Below are positions 36,744 to 45,791 of a stretch of DNA of 64,000 bases, one piece after another. The position numbers and the translations under genes were made by a program. Below the pieces are notes generated by a model. It did not search any database. It saw only the letters and a program-made list of their open reading frames with translations, and was not told the DNA's origin. The stretch lies in contig NZ_CP019510.1 of the NCBI RefSeq assembly GCF_002002885.1, positions 5,766,001 through 5,830,000 on the forward strand, written 5' to 3'. Numbering within the stretch: the first letter of the stretch is position 1; each line of letters opens with the position of its first letter. The DNA comes from Janthinobacterium sp. LM6. GTDB lineage: Bacteria > Pseudomonadota > Gammaproteobacteria > Burkholderiales > Burkholderiaceae_D.

Positions 36744-37526
36744 TCAATTCAGAATGTTGTAGCCGCCATCGACATACAGGGTGCCGCCCGTGATGGCGCG
36801 CGCGCCGTCGCCGGCGAGGAAGGCGCACAGCGCGCCCACGTCCTCGATGGTGGCCAGGCGCCGCATAGGCGAGCGCTCGATGGCGTCGGCCATCAGGCGG
36901 TCGAAATGGGCGATGCCGGAAGCGGCCCGCGTTTCCAGTGGCCCCGGCGAAATGGCGTTGACGCGGATGCCTTGCGGGCCCAGTTCGGCGGCCAGGTAGC
37001 GCACCGACGCTTCCAGCGCCGCCTTCACGGGTCCCATCAGGCCGTAGTCGGCGATGACTTCCTCGGCGCCCAGGTAACTCATGGTGGTCAAGCTGCCGCC
37101 GTCCGGCATCAGCGGTTCGGCCAGTTTTGCCATGCGCATGAAGGAGTGGCAGGAGATATCCATCGCCTGCGCAAAACCGTCTGCCGAACTGTCGGTCACG
37201 CGGCCATGCAAATCCTGTTTCGGTGCGTAAGCGATGGAATGGACGACGAAATCGAGCCGCCCCCATTGCCGTTCGATCTGCGCGAACAGCGCCTCCAGTT
37301 GACCCGGTACGGCCACGTCGAGCGGCGCCATGATGGCCGCCTGCACTTGCTGCGCCAGCGGTTCCACGTATGGACGGGCCTTGTCATTGAGCCAGGTCAC
37401 GGCCAGTTCGGCGCCGGCCGCGCGCAGTGCGCTGGCGCAGCCCCAGGCGATGCTTTGCGTGTTGGCGATACCCACCACCAGGCCCCGCTTGCCCTGCAAA
37501 GGCAAGGACCGCAAGTCGGCCGTCAT
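36744..37526 (-). CDS. fabI: Enoyl-[acyl-carrier-protein] reductase, FabI type
   Basis: 260 residues from ATG 37526 (MTADLRSLPLQGKRGLVVGI). FabI hallmarks: GIANTQSIAWGCA for NAD binding, the SYLGAEEVIADYGLMG-PVK catalytic region with two Tyr and Lys (Y-x6-K), and ISPGPLETRAASGI. C-terminal GGTLYVDGGYNI. It performs the last reduction of fatty acid elongation. Its position at the head of a fermentation/exporter array behind an FNR box suggests a second, oxygen-regulated copy, or use of crotonyl-type substrates from the MaoC domain. The start overlaps a short upstream frame (ATGA). Confidence 0.9.
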   Translation of the reverse strand: MTADLRSLPLQGKRGLVVGIANTQSIAWGCASALRAAGAELAVTWLNDKARPYVEPLAQQVQAAIMAPLDVAVPGQLEALFAQIERQWGRLDFVVHSIAYAPKQDLHGRVTDSSADGFAQAMDISCHSFMRMAKLAEPLMPDGGSLTTMSYLGAEEVIADYGLMGPVKAALEASVRYLAAELGPQGIRVNAISPGPLETRAASGIAHFDRLMADAIERSPMRRLATIEDVGALCAFLAGDGARAITGGTLYVDGGYNILN

Positions 37527-37708
37527 GCCTGGACCGGACGCAGGGCGGGCCACGGCGTGGCCGCATGCACGCATCGCACCGCGCCGGCGCGCATGGCGGC
37601 GGCGCAAGTGGCCAGCGTCACGCCGCCGGCACGCGCATACGGCAAGGCAATGGGAGTGTGGGGGTGTAAGGAACTGCACGCGTCAGGCGCGGGGGTCTGC
37701 ATCTTCAT
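37523..37708 (-). CDS. Possible 61-residue peptide ahead of fabI
   Basis: From ATG 37708 (GGAAG seven bases before it) a 61-codon frame begins MKMQTPAPDACSSLHPHTPI and ends in an ATGA overlap with the fabI start. Ribosome site and overlap suggest translation and coupling. The product is Ala/Pro/His-rich with no known motif, and the GC-rich codons could be chance. It could be a leader or a remnant. Confidence 0.35.
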   Translation of the reverse strand: MKMQTPAPDACSSLHPHTPIALPYARAGGVTLATCAAAMRAGAVRCVHAATPWPALRPVQA

Positions 37709-37851
37709 GAATCGGCTTCCGTCACTGAAATTCGAGGCACGCACCAGTGCATTTTCGGGGAACTGGTACGGGGCGAAATTACTCTACAGCATTTAGACGC
37801 GTGATTCGTGATGAGTCCGATCCGCATTCCATGACGCTTTGAGCTAGGTCA

Positions 37852-37894
37852 ACTATAAGTGCGATTGCGGCAATGCAACATTGATGTAAATCAA
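37852..37894 (-). promoter_or_regulatory. FNR/ANR-dependent class II promoter of the fabI-exporter-ackA array
   Basis: TTGATGTAAATCAA at 37881-37894 is a perfect FNR/ANR palindrome (TTGAT-N4-ATCAA). On the minus strand TATAGT at 37857-37852 is a good -10. A start at about 37846 puts the box centre about 41.5 bp upstream, the class II activator position. The gap 37709-38135 is otherwise AT-rich and, besides this, shows no gene. Confidence 0.8.
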
Positions 37895-38135
37895 ATTTTA
37901 CCTCAATATTATCTAAATGAAATATTTTTCAGGCAAGCGTGCGGGCGTATTGATTTGATAATATCACTGGGCTAGCGAGAAGAAAAGCGCGCAGGTGAGC
38001 GACAATTGGTATTGCCTGAAAAACAAGCAGCGCTGGGCAGGGACGGAAGGCAGACGGTGGGGAGAGGCAGAAAGGGGGCCATGCTATTGCGATGCAACAT
38101 GACCCCCATGCATTACGGACGCGGCAGGAACGGCA

Positions 38136-39578
38136 TTATTTGCCCGGCGCCGCGGCGCCACGCGAATACAGGTCGATGATGGTACTGATGCCATCCTGGC
38201 ACACGGAGCAGAACGTCTCGCTGCGGTCGAACATAATGCACTGCATCTCGGGCCGGTAGTAGCCGGACGACTCGTAGTTCGCGCCTTCGAAGGCGCCCAC
38301 CGTATGGCGCTGCGGCGCCTTCGAGAACAGCTGCTGCGTGTACGCCAGGTCGGCCTTGAACAAGGCGCTCATCTCGCTTTCCGGGCGGTTCGCCGCGCGC
38401 AGGGCCGCGCGCTGCTGCTGGTATTCGCGCGCATGGCTGTCGTATGCTTCCTTCGGCCATGGCGTCGGCAGCGGCGTGCCGGCCTTGATGTGGCTCTTCC
38501 ATTTCAGTTTGGACGGATCGCGCAGCGCCGTGGCGTTCGGCTCCCACGGTTCCTGGCGCTCGCCATTCGACTGATAGGCCACGGGCGAAGTGTAATACTC
38601 GTCGGCCAGGCCGGCGAAATGGTGGCCGAATTCATGCACGAACAGGTAATTGGCCCAATCGTTGTTCGCCGCCGCCGTGCTGAACTGGCCGAAGATGCCG
38701 CCGCCGCCATAGGTATCGTTATTGACGAGGATTTCGATGAACTCATACGGCGCGTATTGCGCCAGGTCGCGCAAAGCGCGGTTGTCCGTCGTCAGCACAT
38801 AGCGCTCGCTGCCGAAGATATCGTAGCGCGTGCCCAGCGGCGAGGCGTGGTGCACGCCCGTCGATGGACGCGACACGCCCGACTCCTGCGTCGGCGCGGC
38901 CATGGCCCACACGTTGAAGTCATTGGCCCGCTCGCGGAATGGCGAGACGGTAAACAGGTGCTCGGCCAGCTTGCGCGCCGTCGCCTCGAACTTGTCCATT
39001 TCGGCCGCCGTGTAGCCGTCGCCCATGATCAGCAGGTCGACCTTGTCGGGCGATGGCCCACTGATGCGGATCGGGATCGGCTTGACGGTCGCCGGCGGCT
39101 GCTTGCGGATCACGTCCTGCGCGGCAGGATCGACATCGGTGCTCCACACAACAGAAAACAGGCCTCGTTCGTCGCGTTTCAGGATGCGCACGCGCACGGG
39201 GTGCTCGGGCTGCGGGAAGCGCACGGATTCCTGGAAGGCGCGCGTGGTGGTTTTCGCCTCATCGGTGCTGGCCCATTCGCCGAAGATGGTGGAAAAACCG
39301 CGCGAGTACAGCACCTTGCCCGACTTGATGTCGACCACTTCCAGCATATTGTTGCCGCGGTTGCTGTCGTCGATGGGGCGCGCCAGGTTGCCCGGCCATG
39401 GCAGCGGCTCGACCAGCACGCGCTCGACCGCATAATGCTCGCCCAGCGCATTGCCGCTGTGCTGGTAATCGAGGCGCATGGTGGCCGGCTGGGCGGCACC
39501 GGCAGCCTGCGCGGCTGGGACGATGCCGGCGGCAAGCGCCAGCGCGCAGAGGAAGGATCGAATCGGGGTCTGCTGCAT
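38136..39578 (-). CDS. Secreted M64 family (IgA peptidase-type) metallopeptidase
   Basis: 480 residues from ATG 39578 (TTTAGGA site). Signal peptide MQQTPIRSFLCALALAAGIV, cut after AQA. An N-terminal beta domain (about 30-145) precedes the peptidase, which has DKVDLLIMGDGYTAAEMDKF and the zinc motif HEFGHHFAGLADEYY from H315 with its downstream Glu. The C-terminal region has the Cys-containing MQCIMFDRSETFCSVCQDG. M64 peptidases are zinc endopeptidases of secreted or surface proteins. It is monocistronic, with AT-rich DNA downstream and the divergent TetR gene upstream. Confidence 0.88.
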   Translation of the reverse strand: MQQTPIRSFLCALALAAGIVPAAQAAGAAQPATMRLDYQHSGNALGEHYAVERVLVEPLPWPGNLARPIDDSNRGNNMLEVVDIKSGKVLYSRGFSTIFGEWASTDEAKTTTRAFQESVRFPQPEHPVRVRILKRDERGLFSVVWSTDVDPAAQDVIRKQPPATVKPIPIRISGPSPDKVDLLIMGDGYTAAEMDKFEATARKLAEHLFTVSPFRERANDFNVWAMAAPTQESGVSRPSTGVHHASPLGTRYDIFGSERYVLTTDNRALRDLAQYAPYEFIEILVNNDTYGGGGIFGQFSTAAANNDWANYLFVHEFGHHFAGLADEYYTSPVAYQSNGERQEPWEPNATALRDPSKLKWKSHIKAGTPLPTPWPKEAYDSHAREYQQQRAALRAANRPESEMSALFKADLAYTQQLFSKAPQRHTVGAFEGANYESSGYYRPEMQCIMFDRSETFCSVCQDGISTIIDLYSRGAAAPGK

Positions 39579-39710
39579 GTCATTCCTAAAACGGTAGAAA
39601 AACAGGTGAAGGGAACGGTTTTCCAAACAATCGGCGGGCCTACCGGCAGGCGCGGGAAAAACCGCTGCGGCACATTGTAGCGACAGGAATCGGCACTGCA
39701 AAGCACCCGT

Positions 39711-39752
39711 TTGACCGCGCCACGCAATCCATTTATATTAGACTGACTAGTC
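39711..39752 (+). promoter_or_regulatory. Promoter and self-operator of the TetR gene
   Basis: TTGACC (39711-39716), a 17-bp spacer and TATATT (39734-39739) form a strong sigma70 promoter. The palindrome GACTAGTC (39745-39752), a common core of TetR-family operators, covers the predicted start point. AAAAGGAGAG precedes ATG 39780. Confidence 0.7.
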
Positions 39753-39779
39753 GATTAATTAAAAGGAGAGAAAACCGCC

Positions 39780-40382
39780 ATGCGCACCATCGATCCCGGC
39801 AAACACGCGGCCCGTCGCGACGCCATTCTCGCCGCCGCGCGCAGTTGCTTCGCACGCAAGGGCTTTCACCAGACCAGCACCGCCGCCATCTGCGCGCAAG
39901 CGGGCATGAGTCCCGGCAACCTGTTTCATTACTTCCCCACCAAGCAAGCCATCATCGCCGCCATCGTCGACCAGGAAGGCAGCGAGACGGCCGCCTATTT
40001 CGCCGGCGTGCAAGGCAGCGCCGATGCGTACGGCGCCCTGCTCGATTTCATGGACCTGGTGCTGGCGCTGGCGGCCGACGCGGATTTCGCGGGACTGGCG
40101 CTGGACATTTCCGCCGAAGCGATGCGCGATCCAGATATCGCGGCCAGGGTGGCGCGCAACGATGCCGTGCTGCGCGCCGGCGTGCAGGCGCTGCTGGAAA
40201 ACGCTGCGGCACAAGGCCAGGTCGACGCCGCGCTCGACCCCGCGCAAACGGCCGGCTGGATCGCCGCGCTGATCGACGGCATCTTCAACCGGGTCGCCGT
40301 CGATCCTCATTACGCGCCGCCGGCGCAGCGGGCCAGCCTGCACCTGCTATTGGCGCGCTTCCTGCGCCCTGCCCTGGCATGA
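39780..40382 (+). CDS. TetR/AcrR family transcriptional repressor
   Basis: 200 residues. The N-terminal HTH has ARRDAILAAARSCFARKGFH, TSTAAICAQAGMSPGNLFHY and FPTKQAIIAAIV, which is textbook TetR. The C-terminal helical ligand domain has no diagnostic motif. It probably represses its own promoter through the GACTAGTC palindrome and controls the DUF418 gene, whose ATG overlaps its stop (ATGA at 40379-40382). Ligand unknown. Confidence 0.92.
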   Translation: MRTIDPGKHAARRDAILAAARSCFARKGFHQTSTAAICAQAGMSPGNLFHYFPTKQAIIAAIVDQEGSETAAYFAGVQGSADAYGALLDFMDLVLALAADADFAGLALDISAEAMRDPDIAARVARNDAVLRAGVQALLENAAAQGQVDAALDPAQTAGWIAALIDGIFNRVAVDPHYAPPAQRASLHLLLARFLRPALA

Positions 40383-41575
40383 GCGCCGCCATGCAAACCC
40401 GGCCCACGCGCATCGCCGACGTCGACGCCCTGCGCGGCTGCGCCCTGTTCGGCATTTTGGTCGTCAATATCGGCGCCTTCGCCACGCCCTGGTTCGGCCT
40501 GGGATTGACCGATCCCGCCTTTCACGGCGACGTGGACCGCGCCACGCACTTTATCGTCGCCCTGCTGTTCGAAACCAAGTTCTACCTGCTGTTTTCCTTC
40601 CTGTTCGGCTACAGCTTCACCTTGCAGATGCAGGCGGCCGCGCGCGCCGATGCGCCGTTCGTGCCGCGCATGCTGCGCCGGCAAGCGGGCCTGTGGCTGA
40701 TCGGCGCCCTGCATGCCGTGCTCCTGTTTCATGGCGACATACTCACGACCTATGCTCTGCTGGGCATCGTGCTGCTGGCGCTGCACCGCTGCGGCGAGCG
40801 CCAGGCACTGTCCCTGGCGTCGATACTCGTCGCCGTCTGCGTGGCATTCTGGGCAGGCATGGCCTGGCTGCAAAGCCTGCAGCCGGCGGGAGACGCCACG
40901 GACAACGCCGTGGCGATGGCGCAAAAGGCGGCAAGCGCGCTGGCCGCCTACCGCGCCACGCCGGCCGCCGTCATCCATCAGCACCTGCGCGAACTGGGTG
41001 ACATCTGGATCGTCCTGCTGCTGGTGCAGGCACCGTGCGCGCTGGCCATGTTCCTGTGCGGCCTGGCCGCCGGCAAGCGCGAGATGCTGCTGCACGCAAG
41101 CGATTACCTGCCGCTGCGCCGCCGCCTGCTGTGGGCCGGAGCGCTGGCGGGATTGCCTGGTGCTGCCTTCTATGCGTGGACTTCCGTGTATGGCGACAGC
41201 CAGGCATGGCAGGTGGCGGGACTGGCCGTGGGCCTGGCGAGCGCGCCACTGCTGGCGGGCGCCTACCTGGCGCTGGCGCTGGCCCTCTTCGAGCGCCTGC
41301 GCAACGGCACGCTGTTTGCGCTGCTGGCGGACACGGGCCGCATGGCCCTGTCGAACTACCTGCTGCAGTCGGCCATCTGCGCCGTGCTGTTCCTCGCGTA
41401 TGGCGCGCGGTTGATGGGGAGTGTGTCTCCGCTGGGCGCGCTGGCGCTGGCAGCCATCATCTTCGGCCTGCAGCTGCCACTGAGCCGCTGGTGGCTGCGC
41501 GGCCACGCGTATGGCCCCGTCGAATGGCTGCTCAGGGCCTTGACGATCGCCGCGTGGCCGCGCTGGCGGCGGTAA
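40379..41575 (+). CDS. DUF418 (YeiB-like) integral membrane protein
   Basis: 398 residues with about ten hydrophobic helices. N-terminal RIADVDALRGCALFGILVVN is the heparan-N-acetyltransferase/YeiB-type start; C-terminal GRMALSNYLLQSAICAVLFL and PLSRWWLRGHAYGPVEWLLR are the DUF418 signature. The family is a polytopic inner-membrane acyltransferase-like group of unknown substrate. Controlled with the TetR regulator upstream. It ends 8 bp from the convergent cyanophycinase gene, and I see no terminator between. Confidence 0.88.
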   Translation: MSAAMQTRPTRIADVDALRGCALFGILVVNIGAFATPWFGLGLTDPAFHGDVDRATHFIVALLFETKFYLLFSFLFGYSFTLQMQAAARADAPFVPRMLRRQAGLWLIGALHAVLLFHGDILTTYALLGIVLLALHRCGERQALSLASILVAVCVAFWAGMAWLQSLQPAGDATDNAVAMAQKAASALAAYRATPAAVIHQHLRELGDIWIVLLLVQAPCALAMFLCGLAAGKREMLLHASDYLPLRRRLLWAGALAGLPGAAFYAWTSVYGDSQAWQVAGLAVGLASAPLLAGAYLALALALFERLRNGTLFALLADTGRMALSNYLLQSAICAVLFLAYGARLMGSVSPLGALALAAIIFGLQLPLSRWWLRGHAYGPVEWLLRALTIAAWPRWRR

Positions 41576-41583
41576 CGCGCCGC

Positions 41584-42837
41584 TTACTTGTAGCGGTACA
41601 GGGGCTGGCGCAGCTGGATGGGGCGGATGTCGAGGCGCAGTTTCAGCACCGAATACGCTTCCGCCTCGGTCGAGCTGTAGCCGACGCTGTTGACCGTTTT
41701 ACTGAAGCGGAACTCGAAGCCCAGGTCCGGATATGGGTCGCGCGGGTTGCCGAAGGCGATGCCGATGGCTTCCTGCTGCGCGTTGTCGATCAAATTACCC
41801 ATTAGGTCGAGCACGGCGTTATTGCCGAGGATATCGTTGGTAAACACGGGTTCGCGCATGTCTGGCTGGTTCGGATCGAGCTTGTTGTCAGCCTTGTCCG
41901 GCGAGGGCGTAAACACGCGCGTGACGAGGTTGAATTTATCGCCCCGGTCCAGGTAGCTGATGGCCGCATTGCTGATATTGAAATTTTTCACGCCACGATC
42001 GCTGATGGCGCCCGACAGGTCGATCAGCAGGGCGCCGCTGTAGCCGATGACTTCCACGTCGCGCATGGCGTCGACCACCATGGCGCTGTTTTCATCGATG
42101 CCCAGTCCCAGGTGATAGCCTTTTTTCAGCATCACGGGAATCATGCGCGCAAAGCGGCCGCGCACCAGCAGATGCTGGTCGACGAAAACGTCGCTGCCGA
42201 TGAAGCCGAGGCCCGGCGCGATCTCGCGCCCGTCCGTCACGCCCATCTTGAGCATGTCGAGCACGGGCTTGGCGTCGTAGAACATGGTGGTGCTCATGAT
42301 GGCCGCGCCGGCGCTGGAACCGGCGATCACGCCGCCGTTGCGGTAGACCGACCAGATGGCTTCCAGCGCGGCCGTGCGGCTGCCGTCCGGGCGCAGCAAG
42401 GCTTGCGTGATGCGCCCCTGGTCGCCGCCGGCAAAATAAATGCCGCTGGCCGACTTGATCTGCGTGACGATGGCCGGGTCTTCGGCCGCCTTGCGGTAAT
42501 CGCGATTGGCCAGCTTGACGGCCAGCGGCACGAAAAAGGCGTCGGCGCCATACTGGTTCAGCTTCTTGATGATGCTTTCGCCCGATTTTTCCGGATTCAT
42601 CGCGGCCGAGGCCAGCACGGCGATGCGCGCGCCTGGCCCGCCCGACAACTTGACGATGCGCTGCCAGACTTCGGCATTGTCGGCGCGCAGGCCGCCCCCG
42701 ATGATGACGAGGGTGCCCTGCGGCGCGCTGCCGATGGCGCTGCCGCCGGGCGCTGCCACGGCATGGACGCTGCACAATGCCAGCGCGAACAGCAGCGCGG
42801 CGCACAATTGTTGATACAGGCTTGAAGATGATTTCAT
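41584..42837 (-). CDS. Secreted cyanophycinase (peptidase S51)
   Basis: 417 residues from ATG 42837 (site AAAGG). Signal peptide (QLCAALLFALALCSVHAVAA). The S51 fold shows TLVIIGGGLRADNAEVWQRI, IYFAGGDQGRITQALL, and the nucleophile S175 in AGSSAGAAIMS; LGLGIDENSAMVV follows. Cyanophycinases cleave the Arg/Asp storage polymer cyanophycin to beta-Asp-Arg dipeptides. The signal peptide implies extracellular or periplasmic action, like the CphE subgroup. A C-terminal domain of about 100 residues is beyond the usual intracellular enzyme. Downstream of the TonB receptor gene, same strand. Confidence 0.88.
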   Translation of the reverse strand: MKSSSSLYQQLCAALLFALALCSVHAVAAPGGSAIGSAPQGTLVIIGGGLRADNAEVWQRIVKLSGGPGARIAVLASAAMNPEKSGESIIKKLNQYGADAFFVPLAVKLANRDYRKAAEDPAIVTQIKSASGIYFAGGDQGRITQALLRPDGSRTAALEAIWSVYRNGGVIAGSSAGAAIMSTTMFYDAKPVLDMLKMGVTDGREIAPGLGFIGSDVFVDQHLLVRGRFARMIPVMLKKGYHLGLGIDENSAMVVDAMRDVEVIGYSGALLIDLSGAISDRGVKNFNISNAAISYLDRGDKFNLVTRVFTPSPDKADNKLDPNQPDMREPVFTNDILGNNAVLDLMGNLIDNAQQEAIGIAFGNPRDPYPDLGFEFRFSKTVNSVGYSSTEAEAYSVLKLRLDIRPIQLRQPLYRYK

Positions 42838-42999
42838 GGTGCCTTTCGAATACAAGGAAAGTGGCGCATATTTGTTGATACAGGCACGCGCCCTTGCTGC
42901 CAAAACTGCTGCTTGCAATCCAACGCCATCGCACTACGATACTACTTGCTGCATATGACAACGTTGTTGCGCTATCTCCACGCTTCTATGTAAAACTGC

Positions 43000-45756
43000 T
43001 TACTTGAAGCTGTAATTGGCGCTGGCATAGAAGCGCCGGCCGCGCGGGTCCGCGTAAGTCGGGTCATAGCCGGAGAGGAAATAGTAGGCCTGGTTCGAGT
43101 ACGGCGGACTGGTATTGAACAGATTCTGTATGCCCGCGCGCAGCTTGAACTGCTTGCTGACGGCATACGCGCCCGACATGTCCCACAAGGTATACGCCTT
43201 CACCCGGTTCGGCTTGACGACGCTGCCGTCGTCCGTGTTGATGGCCGAGTTCTGGTCATCGTAGCTGCTCGAATAGGTGTTCGACAGGCTCGCCGAATAC
43301 GGGCCATTGTCCCAGTCGAGGGTGATCGTGTGGCGCCAGCGCTGCACCACGCCATCCGTGACGAACTTGTTCAGGTTGCTGATAAAGACGTCGCCGGGAC
43401 TGGTCTGGATGCTTGAATCGAGCACATAGGTGCCGCTCAGGTGGCCGCCAAAGCGTCCCCAGGCCGTTTGCACGCCATGCAGATCGGCCGTCAAGTCGAT
43501 ACCCGCGGCCTTTTGCGCGCCGCGGTTCTCCTTGCGCAGCTCGATATAGCGGATTTCATTGTCTTCATCGCGGTGCACCAGGTCGCCATACTTGGCCAGG
43601 TTGCCGAGGATGATGTCGTCGCCGATTTCGCTGATCAGGTCCGTGCGCTTGATGTTCCAGTAATCGGCACTGAAGGTCCAGTGCTGGCTCGGTTCGAGCA
43701 CCAGGCCGGCCGTGAACTGGCGGCTGCGCTCCGGTTTCAGCTTGTCGTTGCTGTAGCGGCGCGTACGCCAGTTGTCGGCGCAAATCGAGTAGTCGTTGTC
43801 CTCGGCTTCGCAGTAGACGGGATCGGGCAGGGTCGCCGTCTGGCTGTAGACGGTGGGACGGTGCAGGTCCGACATCGACGGCGCGCGAAAGCCCTTGCCG
43901 GCCGAGGCGCGCAGCAGCACCTGCTTGCTGGGCATGTAGCTCAGCCCGATCTTCGGACTGAGGGCGCCGCCCACCTGCTGGTAATGGTCGTAGCGGCCCG
44001 ACAGCTGCGCCTGCCACTGCTTGGTAAACGGCAGCAGCAGTTCGCCGTAGATGGCCTTTACATTGCGGCTGTCGCTGGTGGCCACGCCGCCTTCCGGCGC
44101 GTCATCGTTGGTGATGTTATTACTCATCAGCAATGCGGATGGCCGGAAGTCCGTGCGTTCGCGCCGCACTTCGCCGCCCACGGCCAGCGCCAGGTCGCCG
44201 CCGCCCATGGGCATCAATGCGCGCGACACCTTGAAGTCGAACGAGTCCATGACGCCGCGCGCATGCCGCACTTCGTCGTTGACCTGGATGCTCTCGAGCA
44301 GCGCCTTGCCCGCCGCGCTGGAGGGGCCGAACGGATTGATGGTGCCATCCGTGATGCCCTTCTGTAGCTGGTCGGCCAGAAGATAGCCGTGCGTGTCCTT
44401 GTCCCTGACCACGTTGACGCTGTGATTCAAGCCCACGTCGTAATCCCAGCCGCCGACGGTGCCGGTGGCACCGACCACGTAACGCTGGCTTTCGCTCGTC
44501 AACTCGCTGGTGCGCATGCCCGCTTCGTTCAGGCGGATGCGCAGGGCCAGCGTGCCGGTCAGCCCGGCGGCGCTCAGCTGCGGCACCATGCTGGCGTCGA
44601 TTTCGCCGTCCGGCCGCGCCGTCGATCCCACATAATAGCTGCGCGCACGGCTCAACGCCACCTCCGCATACAGCTGGTGGTCATCGTTCAATTTCAGCAC
44701 GCCGCGCGTCAGCAGATTCTGCTTGTCCGTCTTGGGATACAGCTCGGTATCGCCCATATAGTTATAGGTACACGCATCGACGCCGCCCGTGCCCGCCGGC
44801 AGGTACACATTGGCGGGACCGCTGCAGCCGGGAATCGACAGGTTGACGAGACGATTCGTGATCGGCTGGCCATTGAGCAGGAAGCCCTGTTCCTGCAGGT
44901 AGTCGCGCTGGTCGCTGGAGAGGCGGATATTCGCCGGACTGGTATAGCTGGACAACAAATGGCCGAGGCGTTCCGCCACATGCAGATTCGGAATGAACTT
45001 GCGCTGCGACGTGCTCAGGCGGTCGGTTTTTTGCAGGTCGACCACGGCAAAGATATTGTAGCCATCCGTGGCCATGTCGCCCGTGCCGGCCGTGATGCTG
45101 GCCGTGCGCTTGCCGGCCCCACCTTCCTGCGTGCCGCTGCCGTAGACGTTCAACTCCACGCCCTGGTAATCCTTGCGCGTAATAAAATTGATGACGCCGC
45201 CGATGGCGTCCGTGCCGTACAGGGCCGAGGCGCCGTCGAGCAGCACTTCCACGCGCTGCAGGGCGGCGGCGGGGATGTTGTTCAGGTCCACGCCCGCATC
45301 GTCGCCGGGCGAGGCAAAGTTGGCCATGCGCCGGCCATTGAGCAGCACCAGGGTCGACGACGTGCCCACGCCGCGCAGGTTGGCGCTGTTGAAGCCGCGC
45401 TGGTCGCCGCCCACGTTGATGCTGACGCCATCGGTCAGGCCGCCCACGTTGGCCGACACGCGCGCCATCAGCTCGGCCGCCGTCGTCACGCCCGCCTTGT
45501 CGATCTCGGCGCGCGTGATGATCTGCACCGGCAGCGCCGTCTCCGATTCCAGCCGCTTGATGGCCGACCCAGTGATTTCCACGCGCTGCATTTTTTTCTG
45601 CGTCGGTTCTGCATCCTGTTCCTGCGCCTGCGCGGCGCCGGCCAGCATGCCCAGCGCCGCCGACAAGCCCACGGCCCCCAGCGCCAGGCGCACGGCATGC
45701 GCCAGCGCCGACTCGCGTGGCAATACGGAACGACCCACCTGTCTTTTCATGTGCAT
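43000..45756 (-). CDS. TonB-dependent outer-membrane receptor, probable peptide importer
   Basis: 918 residues from ATG 45756 (or 45750). Long signal peptide ending in AGAAQAQEQD. The plug domain follows with MQRVEITGSAIKRLESETAL, LPVQIITRAEIDKAGVTTAA and VEVLLDGASALYGTDAIGGV. A barrel of about 22 strands ends RGRRFYASANYSFK. The style (VEITGSxIKR, NLRGVGTSSTLVLLNGRR) is that of receptors for peptides and polymers, not siderophores. Its location between the RpiR regulator and the secreted cyanophycinase suggests uptake of cyanophycin fragments. Confidence 0.9.
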   Translation of the reverse strand: MHMKRQVGRSVLPRESALAHAVRLALGAVGLSAALGMLAGAAQAQEQDAEPTQKKMQRVEITGSAIKRLESETALPVQIITRAEIDKAGVTTAAELMARVSANVGGLTDGVSINVGGDQRGFNSANLRGVGTSSTLVLLNGRRMANFASPGDDAGVDLNNIPAAALQRVEVLLDGASALYGTDAIGGVINFITRKDYQGVELNVYGSGTQEGGAGKRTASITAGTGDMATDGYNIFAVVDLQKTDRLSTSQRKFIPNLHVAERLGHLLSSYTSPANIRLSSDQRDYLQEQGFLLNGQPITNRLVNLSIPGCSGPANVYLPAGTGGVDACTYNYMGDTELYPKTDKQNLLTRGVLKLNDDHQLYAEVALSRARSYYVGSTARPDGEIDASMVPQLSAAGLTGTLALRIRLNEAGMRTSELTSESQRYVVGATGTVGGWDYDVGLNHSVNVVRDKDTHGYLLADQLQKGITDGTINPFGPSSAAGKALLESIQVNDEVRHARGVMDSFDFKVSRALMPMGGGDLALAVGGEVRRERTDFRPSALLMSNNITNDDAPEGGVATSDSRNVKAIYGELLLPFTKQWQAQLSGRYDHYQQVGGALSPKIGLSYMPSKQVLLRASAGKGFRAPSMSDLHRPTVYSQTATLPDPVYCEAEDNDYSICADNWRTRRYSNDKLKPERSRQFTAGLVLEPSQHWTFSADYWNIKRTDLISEIGDDIILGNLAKYGDLVHRDEDNEIRYIELRKENRGAQKAAGIDLTADLHGVQTAWGRFGGHLSGTYVLDSSIQTSPGDVFISNLNKFVTDGVVQRWRHTITLDWDNGPYSASLSNTYSSSYDDQNSAINTDDGSVVKPNRVKAYTLWDMSGAYAVSKQFKLRAGIQNLFNTSPPYSNQAYYFLSGYDPTYADPRGRRFYASANYSFK

Positions 45757-45791
45757 TGCATCTCTCCCCGATGGTGTATGTCTGATTTTTA

